From Pterobdella sp. o SKG-2022 (lineage: Eukaryota > Annelida > Clitellata > Hirudinida > Piscicolidae), in the NCBI GenBank assembly GCA_964035795.1, contig OZ038321.1, forward strand, positions 17,921,209 through 17,985,208: a stretch of DNA of 64,000 nucleotides, written 5' to 3'. A program made the position numbers and the translations under genes. The notes beneath the pieces were generated by a model. It ran no database searches, had not been told where the DNA came from, and worked only from the letters and a program-made list of their open reading frames with translations. Each line of letters begins with the position of its first letter. Position 1 is the first letter of the stretch. Below are positions 36,345-49,439 of the stretch, one piece after another.

Positions 36345-39300
36345 ATGACTTTTCAAAAGTTTCATCAGCACCATGGTAATAATGTTATTCTTTTAGAAAA
36401 TCAAACAGTAGCATTTCGAAAATATAGTTTTGCTCATGGAATTACTTTCAGTGATCAGGTTTTTTGTATTTTCGTTAAATTTTATTTGGCTTTATATATT
36501 ACTCAATTATTAATTAGTCATGCATACACATCAATTTTGTAGCCATTATGTCCCATGGAGTTGTTTTTGATAGAAATTGACAAAAATGAACGTGGTTGGA
36601 GTGGTCATTTGCGTATAGGTCTGACTCAGATAGATCCAAATGATCAATTTGACATTCCATTATATGCTTTGCCGGATCTAGCAAACATCAGCCCGAAAAA
36701 AAGTTGGATTTTTGCTGTGACTGCAATGCATAATCGTTCTGGACTATCAAATGCAGCAAGAGTTGAAACACAGGCACAGCTTTCTCCAAGTGAATCTGGT
36801 GATGGATTAGCTCAAGAAAATGCATCTAGCAAAATTACTTCATCAATGGTTGGAGATGGGGATTATTTATACACTTATCAGGTATTAATGTATATTTCAA
36901 ATATTTTTTATGTTTTTTACTTTGAATGGTTGTTTTGTTTGTTTGAACTTTTCATGTTTTGCTTTGTTTTAATTTTTAAAATATTCCATTCATTTGTTTA
37001 CCAAATATTTTTTAGGGATGCATATCAAGAAAGCTTTTGAGAAACTTGCCAAAGCATAAAACATCATCAATGATGCAAGATTCGAGTACAAAAGAAGACA
37101 CTGATTATTTTTATGATGAAATGTTGGAAAATTCTGATCAACTCACCACAAACAACAACATTCTACCAACAGATGTTGGTTCAAGGATAGGTATAATGTA
37201 CACAGTAAAAGGTGAAACAGCAGAGATGCACTTTATATTGAATGGTGAGGACATGGGGGCCTGGGCTAAAGACATCCCTCATAAAGATCTTCCCTTGAGG
37301 GCTGTTGTTGATGTTTATGGAACTACAAAACAAGTCAAAATAATCCACCTTTCATATGGTATGATGATTCAAAAATTTTAAAGTAAAAATGATAAGTTAT
37401 ATAATTAAAATGATTTTTATATTGTTTCAAACACTTTTTCACTGAACACTCAGTAGTTTTATTCAAGTATAAAGTATTTTTTAGAATTTGATTCAGTAAA
37501 TTATCATTCACTTGAAAATGCATGAAATGTAATTAGTATATCCTTCAGAATAACTCTAAACTTTTTATTCAAAAAAGATTAATTTCAAAGGTATGGTATT
37601 AAATTGACTGCAATAATAACTATCATCTAATACATAGTTTTTATTGCAGTCGATTGCATACAATACTTTAAAATTAATCTTTTTCGAATAAGAAAGTTTA
37701 GAATTATTCTCATGAATATACTAATTATGTTTATCAATCGTATACTACATAAGCATAATTACCGCTGTAATATAGGTATAAAACAACATTAAGAGATTAT
37801 CAGTAAAATTACACAAAGCTTTTTAAACTGAAACTCCGTTATCAAGTAATAATATAAGTTAGAGGACTTTCATTAACCTTGTGGCAGTTTTTCTTAAAGG
37901 ATGCCCTTCCTTTCAACCACTTTCAGATTTTTCTTCTTTTTTCTGGCTGGACCTGCAATTATTTTTGAAACTTTTACTGTAGTTATTGATATTTTTATTT
38001 AACCTATTACTATTATATATATTACTCCTAATGTTTAAATAAAAAACTCGGCGTTTCATTTGACGCGAGGGAGGATTAGTATTTCGGGATAAACTTAACA
38101 AAAAATCTCTAGAGTATGACATTTTTTACGTAAAAAGTATTTTGAAATAAATATGTTAATTAGATAAATACTACAGTTTTTGAAATATCGCTAAAGTATA
38201 AACTTACGATCGAAAAAAAAATTTCGAAAACTTGAAAAAAGTTAAGCTAGTTTTTATAATAAAATTTTAAAGTAATTGTGATAAAGTAAAAAACAGGCCG
38301 TGTTTAGAAAGCAGAAAAATAACTTTGAAAATCAAATTTCGCAAACAGCCGAGCATGTCGGTTGCTAACCAAAGAATTTAATTTAATGTTGGTTCAATGA
38401 GGGGTAAGGCTTTTGAAGTGGTGGAAACCATGTCGAGGAGGAGAGTCAATCTGTGTTGTTAACAAGAGACTTGTTGGAAGACCAACCTTAAACTTATTGC
38501 AGGCAGAGACTCGATATTTTGGTTGTGGGAATGATGAGGGCACTTGTGGTGTAGGAATTCTACTAGCTGAGAAGTGTTGGGAGAAAGTGATTAGAGTCTC
38601 AGATAGAATCATTCGAATGGTAATTGGATCAGTTGTGTTTGTTTTTGTGAGTGTTTATGCACCTCAAGCTAACCTTAGTGAGAGTGTAAAAGATCAATTC
38701 TATTATGCGCTTCAATCCACCATAGCTAGAGTTTCATCTTCGGAACAGCTAATCATAAGTGGGGACTGGAATGGCCATATAGGATCACACTCTACTGCTT
38801 TTGAGGATGTGCATGGTGGACAAGCTTTGGAAAAAAGAAACCATAAAGGTGAAACTCTGCTGGAATTTGCTGTTGCCAATGAGCTGGTTGTTGGTAACTC
38901 TTGGTTCAAGAAGAAATTTGAACATCTGGTTACATACCAGTCAGGAGATTGTAAAACCCAAATTGACTACATATTGTATAAAAGAAGTTTTAGAAAAATG
39001 GTCTCTAATGTGAAAGTCATTGTTGGGGAGGAGTGTTGCACACAGCATAGACTGGTGATCGGTAACTTCAAGGTTTGCACTCATGCTCACCCCAAAAGAA
39101 GGTCTGTTCCTCGTACAAAAGTCTGGAAACTAAAAGACTTTATAAATCAAGTTGAATTTTCTAATTTTTTCAATGCATTAATCCAAGGAAATGAAACTGG
39201 TAAAACTTTGGAGGAACGTTGGAAGTACCTGAAAAACAATTTGATTAAGGCTACAAAACAGGTTTGTGGAGTCTCTGCAAAACATGCCTGGAAGAGGGAG

Positions 39301-41806
39301 ACTTGGTGGTGGAATGACAAGGTGCAGCAAGCTGTGTCCTACAAACGCAAATGTTTCAAAGTATGGTAACAGGAGGAGACAGAGATGCTTATCAGGCGTC
39401 TAAACGTGCATCCAACCTTGCTGTACACATAGCCAAAACTGATGCTGAGAAGATTGCGTTCAAAAAAAATCAATCCCAGATCTGTTGAGATATATCGACT
39501 GGCTAAGCAAATGCGGCGAGAGGACCATGACGTCATTGGGGATAAACCGGTGAGAAATAATAATGGCCAAATGTCCCTGGATGTTGATTCCAAAAAAGAA
39601 GCATGGAGTGAGCTTTATATGCCTCTTCTCAATGTGGAGTTTTCATGGAATTCAGGTGGTTTGTCCTAAGTCTATACCGTAGAAGGTCCCAGTGAACCTA
39701 TCACTACAGCAATGGTTAGAAAGGTCATTAATAAGATGAGCCTTGGGAAAGCAGCGGGTCCTTCAGGTATTGTTCCTGAGATGCTCAAGGCCGCAGATTC
39801 AAGTGGTGCTAGTATGATTCGAGATCTCATTGAAGACATCTTTGAGAACAGTATACCGTCTGAGTGGCAGGAAAGCCACATAGTCAGTGTATATAAGGGT
39901 AAAGGTGATGCTTTAAACTGGTCTAACTATAGGGGTTTGAAGTTAATTGATCAAGTTATGGAGCGCGTAGTGGAAGGTTTTATCAGACAGAGAGTGGTGA
40001 TTAATAATATGCAATGTGGTTTTATGCAAAGTCGGGGTACAACTGATGCCATATTTATCCTCCGTCAGTTACCAGAAAAGCATCTGGTTGCTGGTAAGCC
40101 CCTCTACTTAGCATTCATTGATTTGGAGAAAGACCATGACAGAGTGTCACGAGAAGTGATTTGGTGGTGTATGCGTAAATTGAAAATTGATGAATGGCTT
40201 GTGAGAATTGTACAGTCCATGTACAAGGAAGTGAAAAGTAGGGTGAGAGTTGGTGATGACTATAGCAACTCGTTTGATGTTCGGGTAGGTGTCCATCAAG
40301 GTTCTGTTCTTAGTCCATTACTTTTTGTTATTGTGCTGGAAGCTTTATCTATGGAGTTACGTACAGGTTGCCCTTGGGAGATCCTGTATGCTGAGAACTT
40401 AATGGTAAGTGCTCAGTCCATGGATGAACTATTAGTGAAGTTGAGAACATGGAGATCGGAGATGGAGAAAAAGGGGTTGAGGGTGAATATAGTTAAGACA
40501 AAGCTAATGGTTTCTGGTTCGAACCTTGATGTGTTGAGAAAATCTGGGAAGTATCCCTGTGGTGTATGCCAAGCAGGTGTGGGTAGAAATGCTATTCAGT
40601 GTGGAGGCTGCAGGCAATGGGTATACAAGAAATGCGGTGGCATAAAAGGCCCCCTAACTTCGGATCTTAACTTCCGATGCGCTCGTTGCCTTGGTACAGC
40701 ACGGCCTGTTGATGGGAGATTAGTGAAGGAAGTAATGATTGGTGATGAAAAACTGGAAGTTGTCCCAGAGTTCTGCTATCTTGGAGATATGTTATCTGCA
40801 GGTGGTGGATGTTAGCTTGCTTCAATAACACGTTGTAAGTGTGCCTGGGCTAAATTTCGCCAACTTCTTCCGCTCCTTGCTAATCGTCATTTATAATTAT
40901 TGACCAGAGGCCGTGTCTATTCAACCTGTGTCAGAAGAGCTATGTTACATGCTGCTGAAGCATGGCCCGTAACAGTTTCCACATTGAACCGCCTTAGACG
41001 AAATGACCTTGCCATGATTCGCTGGATGTGCAACATCAAAACGAATGATAACGTTTGCTCTTACTCACTCTTTTCAAAACTTGGCATTTGGGATGTTCAG
41101 GTAGTTCTTCGTACAAGCAGGATGAGGTGGTTCGGACATGTAGAGCGTAGCGTGGGTTGGATTTCTCAGGTGTAAAAGTAGGATTTAGATACTTGCAAGA
41201 AGCCTGGTAGACCCAAAAAGACTTGGAATGAGCTCATATTGATTGAATCATAAAAGAAAGCTAGACATGATTTGTGCGGATCCACTCGATCGCTCTGAAT
41301 GGAAAGGCCGACTTCGAGATAGAACTTTCAAAAAGGCCATAAAAAGGATTTGATTGATTGATTGATAATATAAGTTAGAGTTTTATGATAATCTTCATTA
41401 TATTTTAATGAGTTTTTAGCATTTCTTCAATCCATTCAATTTCAAATTGTTATTATGTTTTTTGTGGGAGGAAAAAACAAATATTTATTTACTTGAACAC
41501 AAAGATTTTCATAAGAAAATTTTACATTACATTTCTTGTTTTTTAGTATTTTCAAAATAAGGCAAGTTTTTGTTCAATTTATTGTTTTAAAAAAACTTAA
41601 ATTTTAATTAAGTTCATTGTTATTAAATTAATTATGAAGTTTTCCTGTCTTTTATTATAAATTATATCAATTAATAATATCAAACAGTTTCCACCCTGCA
41701 AAATGCCTGCAGACGATGCATTAGATGTCATTTGAAGAGCAATAGCATCAATGAGTTACCTATCCCATCTTCGCTTAAAGATTTCCTTCGTTTCCAAGTC
41801 AACTGA
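36345..41806 (+). CDS. NEURL2: Neuralized-like protein 2 (NHR domain + SOCS box), 4 exons
   Basis: Exons 36345-36458, 36543-36881, 37016-37358 and 41688-41806. Phases are 0, 0 and 1, all GT-AG, total 915 nt (304 aa plus TGA), close to vertebrate NEURL2 (about 285 aa). Residues about 5-262 form one Neuralized homology repeat: [60 protein letters not shown], and at the end [13 protein letters not shown] and [14 protein letters not shown]. Residues 267-304 are a SOCS box ([11 protein letters not shown].. then [11 protein letters not shown]). By family knowledge, NHR-SOCS proteins are substrate receptors of cullin-RING ubiquitin ligases through Elongin B/C; vertebrate NEURL2 (Ozz) acts in muscle on beta-catenin. 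The Ser/Gln-rich insert around residues 100-195 splits the NHR. The SOCS exon lies 4.3 kb downstream, beyond a LINE. Confidence 0.9.
37529..37735. mobile_element. Hairpin element in NEURL2 intron 3
   Basis: The left arm (TAATTAGTATAT, AGAATAACTCTAAACTTT, TATTCAAAAAAGATTAATTT, ATTGACTGCAATAA) pairs with the right arm (TTATTGCAGTCGATTGCA, AAAATTAATCTTTTTCGAAT, AAAGTTTAGAATTATTCTC, ATATACTAATTA). It is about 200 bp with a short loop near 37625 and no coding capacity. The ends ATAATTAGTATA/TATACTAATTAT make it MITE-like. Confidence 0.8.
37849..37864 (+). repeat. Target-site duplication, left copy
   Basis: ATAATATAAGTTAGAG, identical to 41365-41380. The two copies bracket the LINE in NEURL2 intron 3 and fix its limits. 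Confidence 0.85.
37865..41364 (+). mobile_element. Non-LTR LINE with PHD-like finger, defective
   Basis: About 3.5 kb, bounded by the 16-bp duplication. Conceptual ORF in several frames: 38391 on gives [16 protein letters not shown] (TAA at 38459 interrupts it). The APE endonuclease continues to 39369 ([42 protein letters not shown]). RT is in 39712-40815 ([35 protein letters not shown], motif [27 protein letters not shown]). The catalytic YADD is changed to YAEN (LYAENLMV), which should kill polymerase activity. After RT comes a Cys-rich PHD-like finger ([24 protein letters not shown]) whose expected His is Tyr. The C-terminal block 40900-41175 ends WFGHVER. The 3' tail is TGATTGATTGATTGAT. 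It is closely related to the minus-strand copy at 57.2-59.65 kb. Confidence 0.88.
41365..41380 (+). repeat. Target-site duplication, right copy
   Basis: ATAATATAAGTTAGAG directly after the TGAT tail of the LINE. See the left copy at 37849-37864. Confidence 0.85.
41465..41545. mobile_element. Half copy of the CACGAAGCTTTT hairpin family
   Basis: GGAGGAAAAAACAAATATTT, ATTTACTTGAACACAAAGAT and AAGAAAATTTTACATTACAT match the left arm of the complete element at 54004-54125. The inverted arm is missing. It lies in NEURL2 intron 3, 3' of the LINE. Confidence 0.55.
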
Positions 41807-42532
41807 CGTATTATTTCATATAAAATCTTTTATATAACAACTATTCCTAATTGACCAGACATCTTTTCTGCATCATTCACTTTTTATATGAATTGTGATT
41901 AATATAAACTGTAAAAAAAGCCGCTACTTTTTTGAATCTTAAACATTTGTATGAATGACTGTATTTTTTTCTTTCCAACATTGTCCTCTGGATCATTTAA
42001 AATCACTAACAGTTTATTGTCTACAATTTCATTGCACTAAATTGCTGTTTGTATATTATATTTTTAATCATTTGAAATACCTTTTAATCAGTTAAATTTA
42101 TTTTTCGCCTTAATTAAATTTAGCTTGAATTAATTATATTGTGTTCAAAACATTCTTTTTTTAATTTGTGATAACATTTAAGTGTGAGAAATTTATTTGT
42201 AAAAAATTCGTAAAAATTAAAATAAAATATTATGCAAAACTTTTAAAAAGGCACAGTCAATGTCGATTACTACCCAAAAGTGAAAAACTATTCGTAAAAA
42301 TAAAACGAGGAATTCAATGGAAAACAAGAAATTAATAAATATGATTTTTTAAATTATATATGAATAAACATGATTGGCAAAACGTTAAAAATTAAATAAT
42401 TAACATTATAATATATACTTAACGAATTTCATAAGTATTAATCAAAGAATTTCTTAATCAAAATCATACTGAGGTGTTCAAGAAAATCAATTCGAATGCT
42501 AATAGTGCAAGGAAACGTGATAATGATGCATT
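41807..42532. other. Spacer between two convergent genes
   Basis: Holds the 3' UTRs of NEURL2 (+) and of the AT-hook gene (-), which converge here with stops 726 bp apart. It is A+T-rich with no further gene. No clear AATAAA was assigned for either gene. Confidence 0.5.
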
Positions 42533-45500
42533 TCAAATCATGCTAGTCAAATCACTGCCAACAGAAGCAAAAGTATTATCCTTCAAAGTATCTTTCAAAA
42601 ATTCTAACAACTTAACTTGGCTGATTTTATTATGATTGCTACCATTAATACTGCAGATACTTTTACCCTTTGTGTTACTTTGAACATTACATTCCTCATC
42701 GTTTTGATTGTTCAAAGTTATGTTTATATTTTCACCTTGGTTAGTAACATTACTGAGTACTTCATTATTAGTGTTATTTGAAACATTATTGAAGCTTTGA
42801 GAGGCTGTAGTAGTTTTTAAAATATTAGAAGTTGACGTATTTTGTGGTTGAAATGATGGTTGCTTGGAATCAGAATTGTATTCAGAAGAAACAACAATAT
42901 TCTCTTGCAAATTCATCTGTTGTGAGACATTCAAGTTGGTTTGTGGTTGGTAAGATTCTTCAACAGAAGTTGTATCTTGGAATAGTTCAGAATCTAGGAT
43001 ATTTTGAAAGTTTGGTGCAGATACATTTGGTTGCTTTTGTTGTAAAAGATGTTGAACAAGACTCAAAAGTTGTGGAGCTTGAATGAGAAGCACTTGTTGA
43101 GGTGGTTGTTGAAATTGTTGCTGTAATGCAGATTGTTGCAGTTGATGTTGAGCTTGATGCTGGGGTTGTTGTTGTTGTAGTGGTCTTTGAGATGTTTGTT
43201 GCAGTAGTTGCTGGCAAGACAGTGAATTATTTGAAAGCTGCATTGACTTAGAGGTAGGAACAAATGATTGCTTATTTTGTAGCTGAAATGAATTGTTAGA
43301 ATGCGTTTCATAATCATTTGTTGAAAAATTGCTCAAGTGTTCAGTCAAAAGAGTATTTTGAAATGGCATTGACCTTTGATGCTGTAAAGGAGAAAGTGGG
43401 CCATTTAGACCACAATAATGTTTACAAGAACACCTATTGAATGTTGAATGTGATGATATTGAGACATTTTTGTTGCAACTAATTTCTTCAATTGATCGAG
43501 ATACAGGAGGTTTTGATAAACTAAGCTGTGTTGAATTGTTGAGAAAAGAAAAACTAGTCAAGTTATTAGTTTTAAATAGTTTATCTTTTAGATTGTTTTT
43601 AGTAGCAAAAGAAGTAGAAAATTGAAAATTTGATGATGCTGATAACGATGATGATGTGAATGATTGTGCAAATGCAGTTCCACAACCTCTAAAAGATTTG
43701 AAACTTGAAGGTAGATATGATTGAGAATTAAAGCAAAAAAATGATGATGATAATGGTGACGACGATGATGGTGAATTTGAGAAATTTGAAGGAAAGCTTT
43801 GAAAGTGTGATAATGAGGTAGATGTTGGTAAAAATGATGATGCTGCAGTTGAAACTGGTTTAGATATGTGTGTTAATGATTCAAATGATAGGAGAGGCTC
43901 TTTAGATAAAAAGCCAAATCCCTTTTCACTTTTTTGGTTTTCATTAATTACTTCATGTTTTGAATTAATCTCATTATTTGTAACATTGATTTCGTTTGCA
44001 CTTTTTTTATCTTCAAGTTCTTTTAGCATTGATGATATAAGTCTCTGAAAAAAAATGTATTAGATGTATTGAAGGTTTTTTGAAAAGAAACTTGTTCTTT
44101 CTGAATAAAACTGTTATTAATAACATTTACATTATGAAAAAAAAAAAGAATAAATGTTACTTGTTTCTTTACAATTGGAGGATTTTTTTCTTTAAAGCTT
44201 TCACTTCTATCAGAATCAATCATTTGTCCATTAGAGATACGATCAATGGTAGCACTGCTGTTTTCAAGGTGTGTACTGAAAACGTTGTTTGATAAATTAC
44301 TATCATAATTGTCATCAGTAATAGATATATCTGAGTCATAATTCTTTTTTTGATAATTAGATACGCTATTCGGATTACTGATATTATAGCTTTTGTTTTC
44401 ATAATTATTGTCATCCACAGCAATCGTCTTTTTAGGTCGTCCTCGCTTTCTTTTAACTGCAGCAGTATCAATATTTTCAGTGTTTGGAGCGTTTTTTTCA
44501 AGTTTTTCACTTTCTTTATAACTACCTTTCATGTTGCTCTTAGCATTGTTTTGATTATTTACTTTTTTAGGTCTGCCCCTTTTACGTTTGGGCGGTGCAC
44601 ATGATGAAACATTAGAAACAGTATCTTCATAATCATTATCAAGTGCTTCAGTATTTTCTGATGGACATTTTTCTTCGTCATTTTTCAAAATATCAATGAT
44701 GCCATTCTTATGCTGAAATTGATTGAAATAAAATTTTTAAAATAATTTAAAATATGGATTTGAGTATCGATATATTTTTTAGTTGGAAATTAATTATTAG
44801 GCTTGAAAAATCAAAAATTGATTATTATAAAAAATGAATTTTTCAACAATAAAATAATAATCAAATACAACCTGTAGGTAAAAATTATGAGCTATTTTGA
44901 AAAATTCGACATCTTCTTCAGTTATAATAGGGAAAGTGTGACTGGTTGGCAAAACTGGAAAAATTTTATTTTTAATTCAGAAAATATATATTTCAAATAT
45001 ATCCCAAAAATTAAAATACTTCACTCTTATATTGAAAAAGCTTTTACTTGTATTAAATACTTTTAAATAATATTTTTATTATTTGAAATTATGATGAATT
45101 TTATCAAATATTTTATTTTAATTGATATACTTTTTACTCCCAATGGTACTCAGTTTTCCAATACAAAAATTTCATGTAAACAATGATTCTCATAACAACT
45201 TGACATAAATAAAGGCAATAGCTTACACTTGATGTAATCATTGACTGCTTCTTGGTTACCTCTTTTGCATATTTTTTTATGTGTCTTAATTTCTTTCATA
45301 GGTTCTTGTAAAGGAGATGGAATTGAAATTGCTTTAGTGATTTCATTCATACTTTCATCACTGTCCGAACTTACACTTTCATTGTTACTTATACATTTCA
45401 ATGATAGTTCAAAATCATCATCCGTATTTATTGCATCATTATCATCCTCACTATGATAATGATGATGAGGAAACCTGCTATCTTCACAGCTACACTTCTT

Positions 45501-47033
45501 TTTAATTTTTTTTCTAGACAACCTTGTTTCAATTCTATAACATCTTTCTTCTTTTTCCAAGATCTTGGAGTTATAGGTAATTTCTTCATCATTCAAAATA
45601 CTTTTTTTAGTCTTCACCACTACATCATTTTTGCCAGCATTAATGCCTACATTGCGGGTTCGAGGTCTTCCTCTTTTTTTGGACTTTTTAACTTCCTTAT
45701 TAGACTCTTCATCTTCAAATAACTTGAAATCATCTTCAACATCTTTACTTTCTAGAACATTTTGAGAATTTTCTGATGTTTCTGTTATTAGGATTTTATC
45801 AGTTTTTTCTATTAATTTATTATTTTCAGCTATTTCAGATATTTTTTTAAAATTACTTATTGCATTGTTTTGCAGATTTTCTATGGCTTTTTCAGAGATC
45901 TTAATTGAATTATCCACTATAGTTGCATTACATGGTGTATTTTTCTGTTCTTTTTTATCATTTTTTATATTATTTAAGCCCCTTACAGACTTTCCTTCTA
46001 TGTTCAAGGAATAATTTTTTTTAGTTTCAGAATCCTTTTTGAACATATTATTAAAAAACATAATGGATCCTCCTTTTAATTCACTTTCACTATTTGATCC
46101 ATGGGAGTTAGCCAAATCATTGCTGATAAGAGTTTCATTAGGCCCATCACCATTTTTATTAGTTTCAGTACTTTGGTTGTTATTAACAATATTTAAATTA
46201 TTTTTATCTATGACTTTTTTTGTTTCAGGTTCTAATTGAGTATAATTTTTATTAATACCATTGATCTGTTTTGGTGTATTGATATATGAGGATTTAACTG
46301 ATGTACATGCTTTTATTAATGATGATTTTGATGATAAAGATGATTGTCCCACAGATCTTCTATTCAAAAGACGTTTTCTCTGTTTAAATTGGTGCACTTT
46401 CAATGGTGATTCTTTAGAAGGACTAAAGAAATATTTATCAAAAGGTGGAAGTACATTTTTTGATGACTGTTTTGAATTAATAGACTTCAAAATATTGTTT
46501 GAAATTTGAAAATTTTCTAGAGAACCTTGATTCAATGATTTGGGAGTATGAATACTTCCTACAGTCAGTTTTGAGTGTTGTCTTATGCGAAGATTTTTAT
46601 CTGAAAAATTACAAAACTCATTTTCTTGTGATTTGGATGATTGTTTAAGAGATACATTTTTGCTTAAACTGGTCAAAGTCGTCTCCGGTTTTAATACATT
46701 TGATGAATCAGTTTTTTTGCACAAACTATTTTCCAGTGTTTTTGATGAAAAATTTAGCAAAGAAACTGGTATTTGAGGTTTTGGAGGCGAAGTTGATCCA
46801 AGTAACAGTATATTAGGGAGTGAACTTTTACTAGTAGCTAAATTTCCGTTTGGCTGCTTTTGTATCGAAGTTTTCTTAGCATATTTATCCATTACATTTG
46901 GAAGTAAGATATTATCTTCATTTTTCTTTTCATTATCCTCATTGATACGTTTCTTATCGTTTGAAACACTAGAATTAACAATTTTAGTTACAGTAATAAT
47001 CGTAGAAGCCCCACTTAGAGCATTCATCTTCAT
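42533..47033 (-). CDS. Large AT-hook protein with Gln-rich region, 4 exons, function unknown
   Basis: Exons (minus strand): 47033-45227, 44954-44872, 44712-44161, 44044-42533. Phases agree (1, 0, 0), all GT-AG, 3954 nt, 1317 aa. ATG 47033 is preceded in frame by TGA three bases upstream, which fixes the start if the exon begins there. Three AT-hooks are visible: KKRGRPRTR near residue 450, and KRKRGRPKK near 672 and 718, the core that binds the minor groove of A+T-rich DNA. A short acidic/His-rich patch follows a CSCEDSRFPHHHYH motif near residue 510. The best-structured part spans the exon A-B-C junctions: FLPTSHTFPIITEEDVEFF then KIAHNFYLQHKNGIIDIL (about 603-638). Residues about 1095-1150 are Gln-rich (LQQ repeats), and the C terminus is Ser/Asn-rich, ending VKLLEFLKDTLKD near the stop. 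It is probably a nuclear, chromatin-associated or transcriptional protein. I do not recognise the family, and the rest is low-complexity. Confidence 0.82.
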
Positions 47034-47904
47034 TCAATATTACTTTTATATACTCTGCAAAGTTTCTTATAACAATTAATTAAGTAATGAGAAAGTGATG
47101 TATATTTGAGCAAGGCACACTTAGTGTTGACATAACAGAGGATTACGTAAGATATTACTCAATCATGAGCTATGTCAACTTAAATCAGATCGCCTTTTGT
47201 AGAAAAAATTTAATAAAGAATAAACTAATTCAAGTCTCAAATGAGGATGTATTACGTAACAACCACTTTGAATTCAACAGATCTTCATTTCACTGAATAA
47301 AGCTAAAGGCGGGTAGCTATAAAAAGTTAATTTAGGAATCTCAAATGCATTTATTTCTTGAAATTAGACGAAAAAGATTTAAAGTATAACTACCTCAAAA
47401 AAAGCTTTATTATAAAAATATTTTTCGAGTTTCTTCATTAACAGATCAATTGTATAATTCTTTATTTGTAAGTTATTTCTATAACATAATGCTGCCATAC
47501 AAACAACAGTTAGAAGTAGTACTTCAGATGAATAAAAATTCATTTATCATAACAAATGCTTTAAATTAAAAAAATTTTTACAATAATCAGAGTAAAATTA
47601 TTATATAAAGGAATGAAACTGTATCATTATATTTCAACTTATAGATAAATTCTCATTCAATCTTATTTGATTTGTTATTTCAATTTTTCTTTTAGCAAAA
47701 CATTTGAAAACCTTTATTTTCTTAAACTTTATAAAAGTTATAAATTGAAAACTAGAATAAAGCTTTTAAGTCAAGATCGAAGTTAAAAGCGATAAATACA
47801 TCGTGTTTTCAATAGTGACGATTCACAATATCTACATAGGTACCTTGTAAATGTAGGCTTTGATGATGATGCTAACTTAAAAATAACAACATCAATAATA
47901 ATAA
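47034..47904. other. Upstream region of the AT-hook gene
   Basis: On the minus strand a CTTTGCAG acceptor-like site lies about 17 bases before the ATG, so an untranslated first exon further up (47.1-47.9 kb) is possible. The region is A+T-rich with no other feature. A short AATAATAATAATAAT run lies at 47894-47909. Confidence 0.45.
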
Positions 47905-47909
47905 TAATA

Positions 47910-49101
<1,192 letters not shown>

Positions 49102-49439
49102 ACCCAGTGGAAGTTCACGTTTACTATAGAAAGCATAAGATTTTTTTTACTGACCAATTGGATTGAAGCAGAAAGAAACAATCAGGGTTTGTCAAAAAAA
49201 TACAGTATTTACAGTGTGTTATAATTTAGTTATGTGTTATAGGGTTGTTATGTTAAAATGTTGTTGTGTTATGGGATTGTTTTGAAATGTTGCCATTTGT
49301 TATGGGGTTGTTATGTTACGGTGTTCAATAAATGTTAGTGTGATATTTTAAAAAATTCTATGATTAGTCCTTTCTGCTTCAATCTTATTGGTCAGAGGAA
49401 AAACATGCTTTCTATAGTAAGCGTAAAGTGCTTGTCCGT
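49102..49439. mobile_element. Inverted-repeat (MITE-like) element, copy 1
   Basis: The left end reads CACGTTTACTATAGAAAGCA then CTGACCAATTGGATTGAAGC and AGAAAGAAACAATC. The right end is its inverse: GATTAGTCCTTTCTGC, TTCAATCTTATTGGTCAG, TGCTTTCTATAGTAAGCG. Terminal inverted repeats of about 75-80 bp flank a GTTGTTATGTTA-rich centre. No coding capacity. It abuts copy 2. Confidence 0.85.
49215..49325 (+). repeat. Degenerate short tandem repeat in the MITE centre
   Basis: Imperfect repeats built on GTTATGGGGTTGTTATGTTA (GTTATAGGGTTGTTATGTTA, GTTATGGGATTGTTTTG, GTTATGGGGTTGTTATGTTA) occupy the middle of copy 1, and copy 2 lacks them. Expansion within the element probably explains its different interior. 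Confidence 0.7.

Noticed and set aside
43063..43317. Alternative frames inside the AT-hook exon (42832-43086, 42987-43217, 43063-43317, 44220-44510)
   Set aside because: They are shadows of the long minus-strand exon. The real frame is supported by AT-hooks, splice phases and length.
45241..46776. Several + strand frames opposite the AT-hook exon A
   Set aside because: Antisense shadows with Phe/Leu/Ser-rich composition and no domains.
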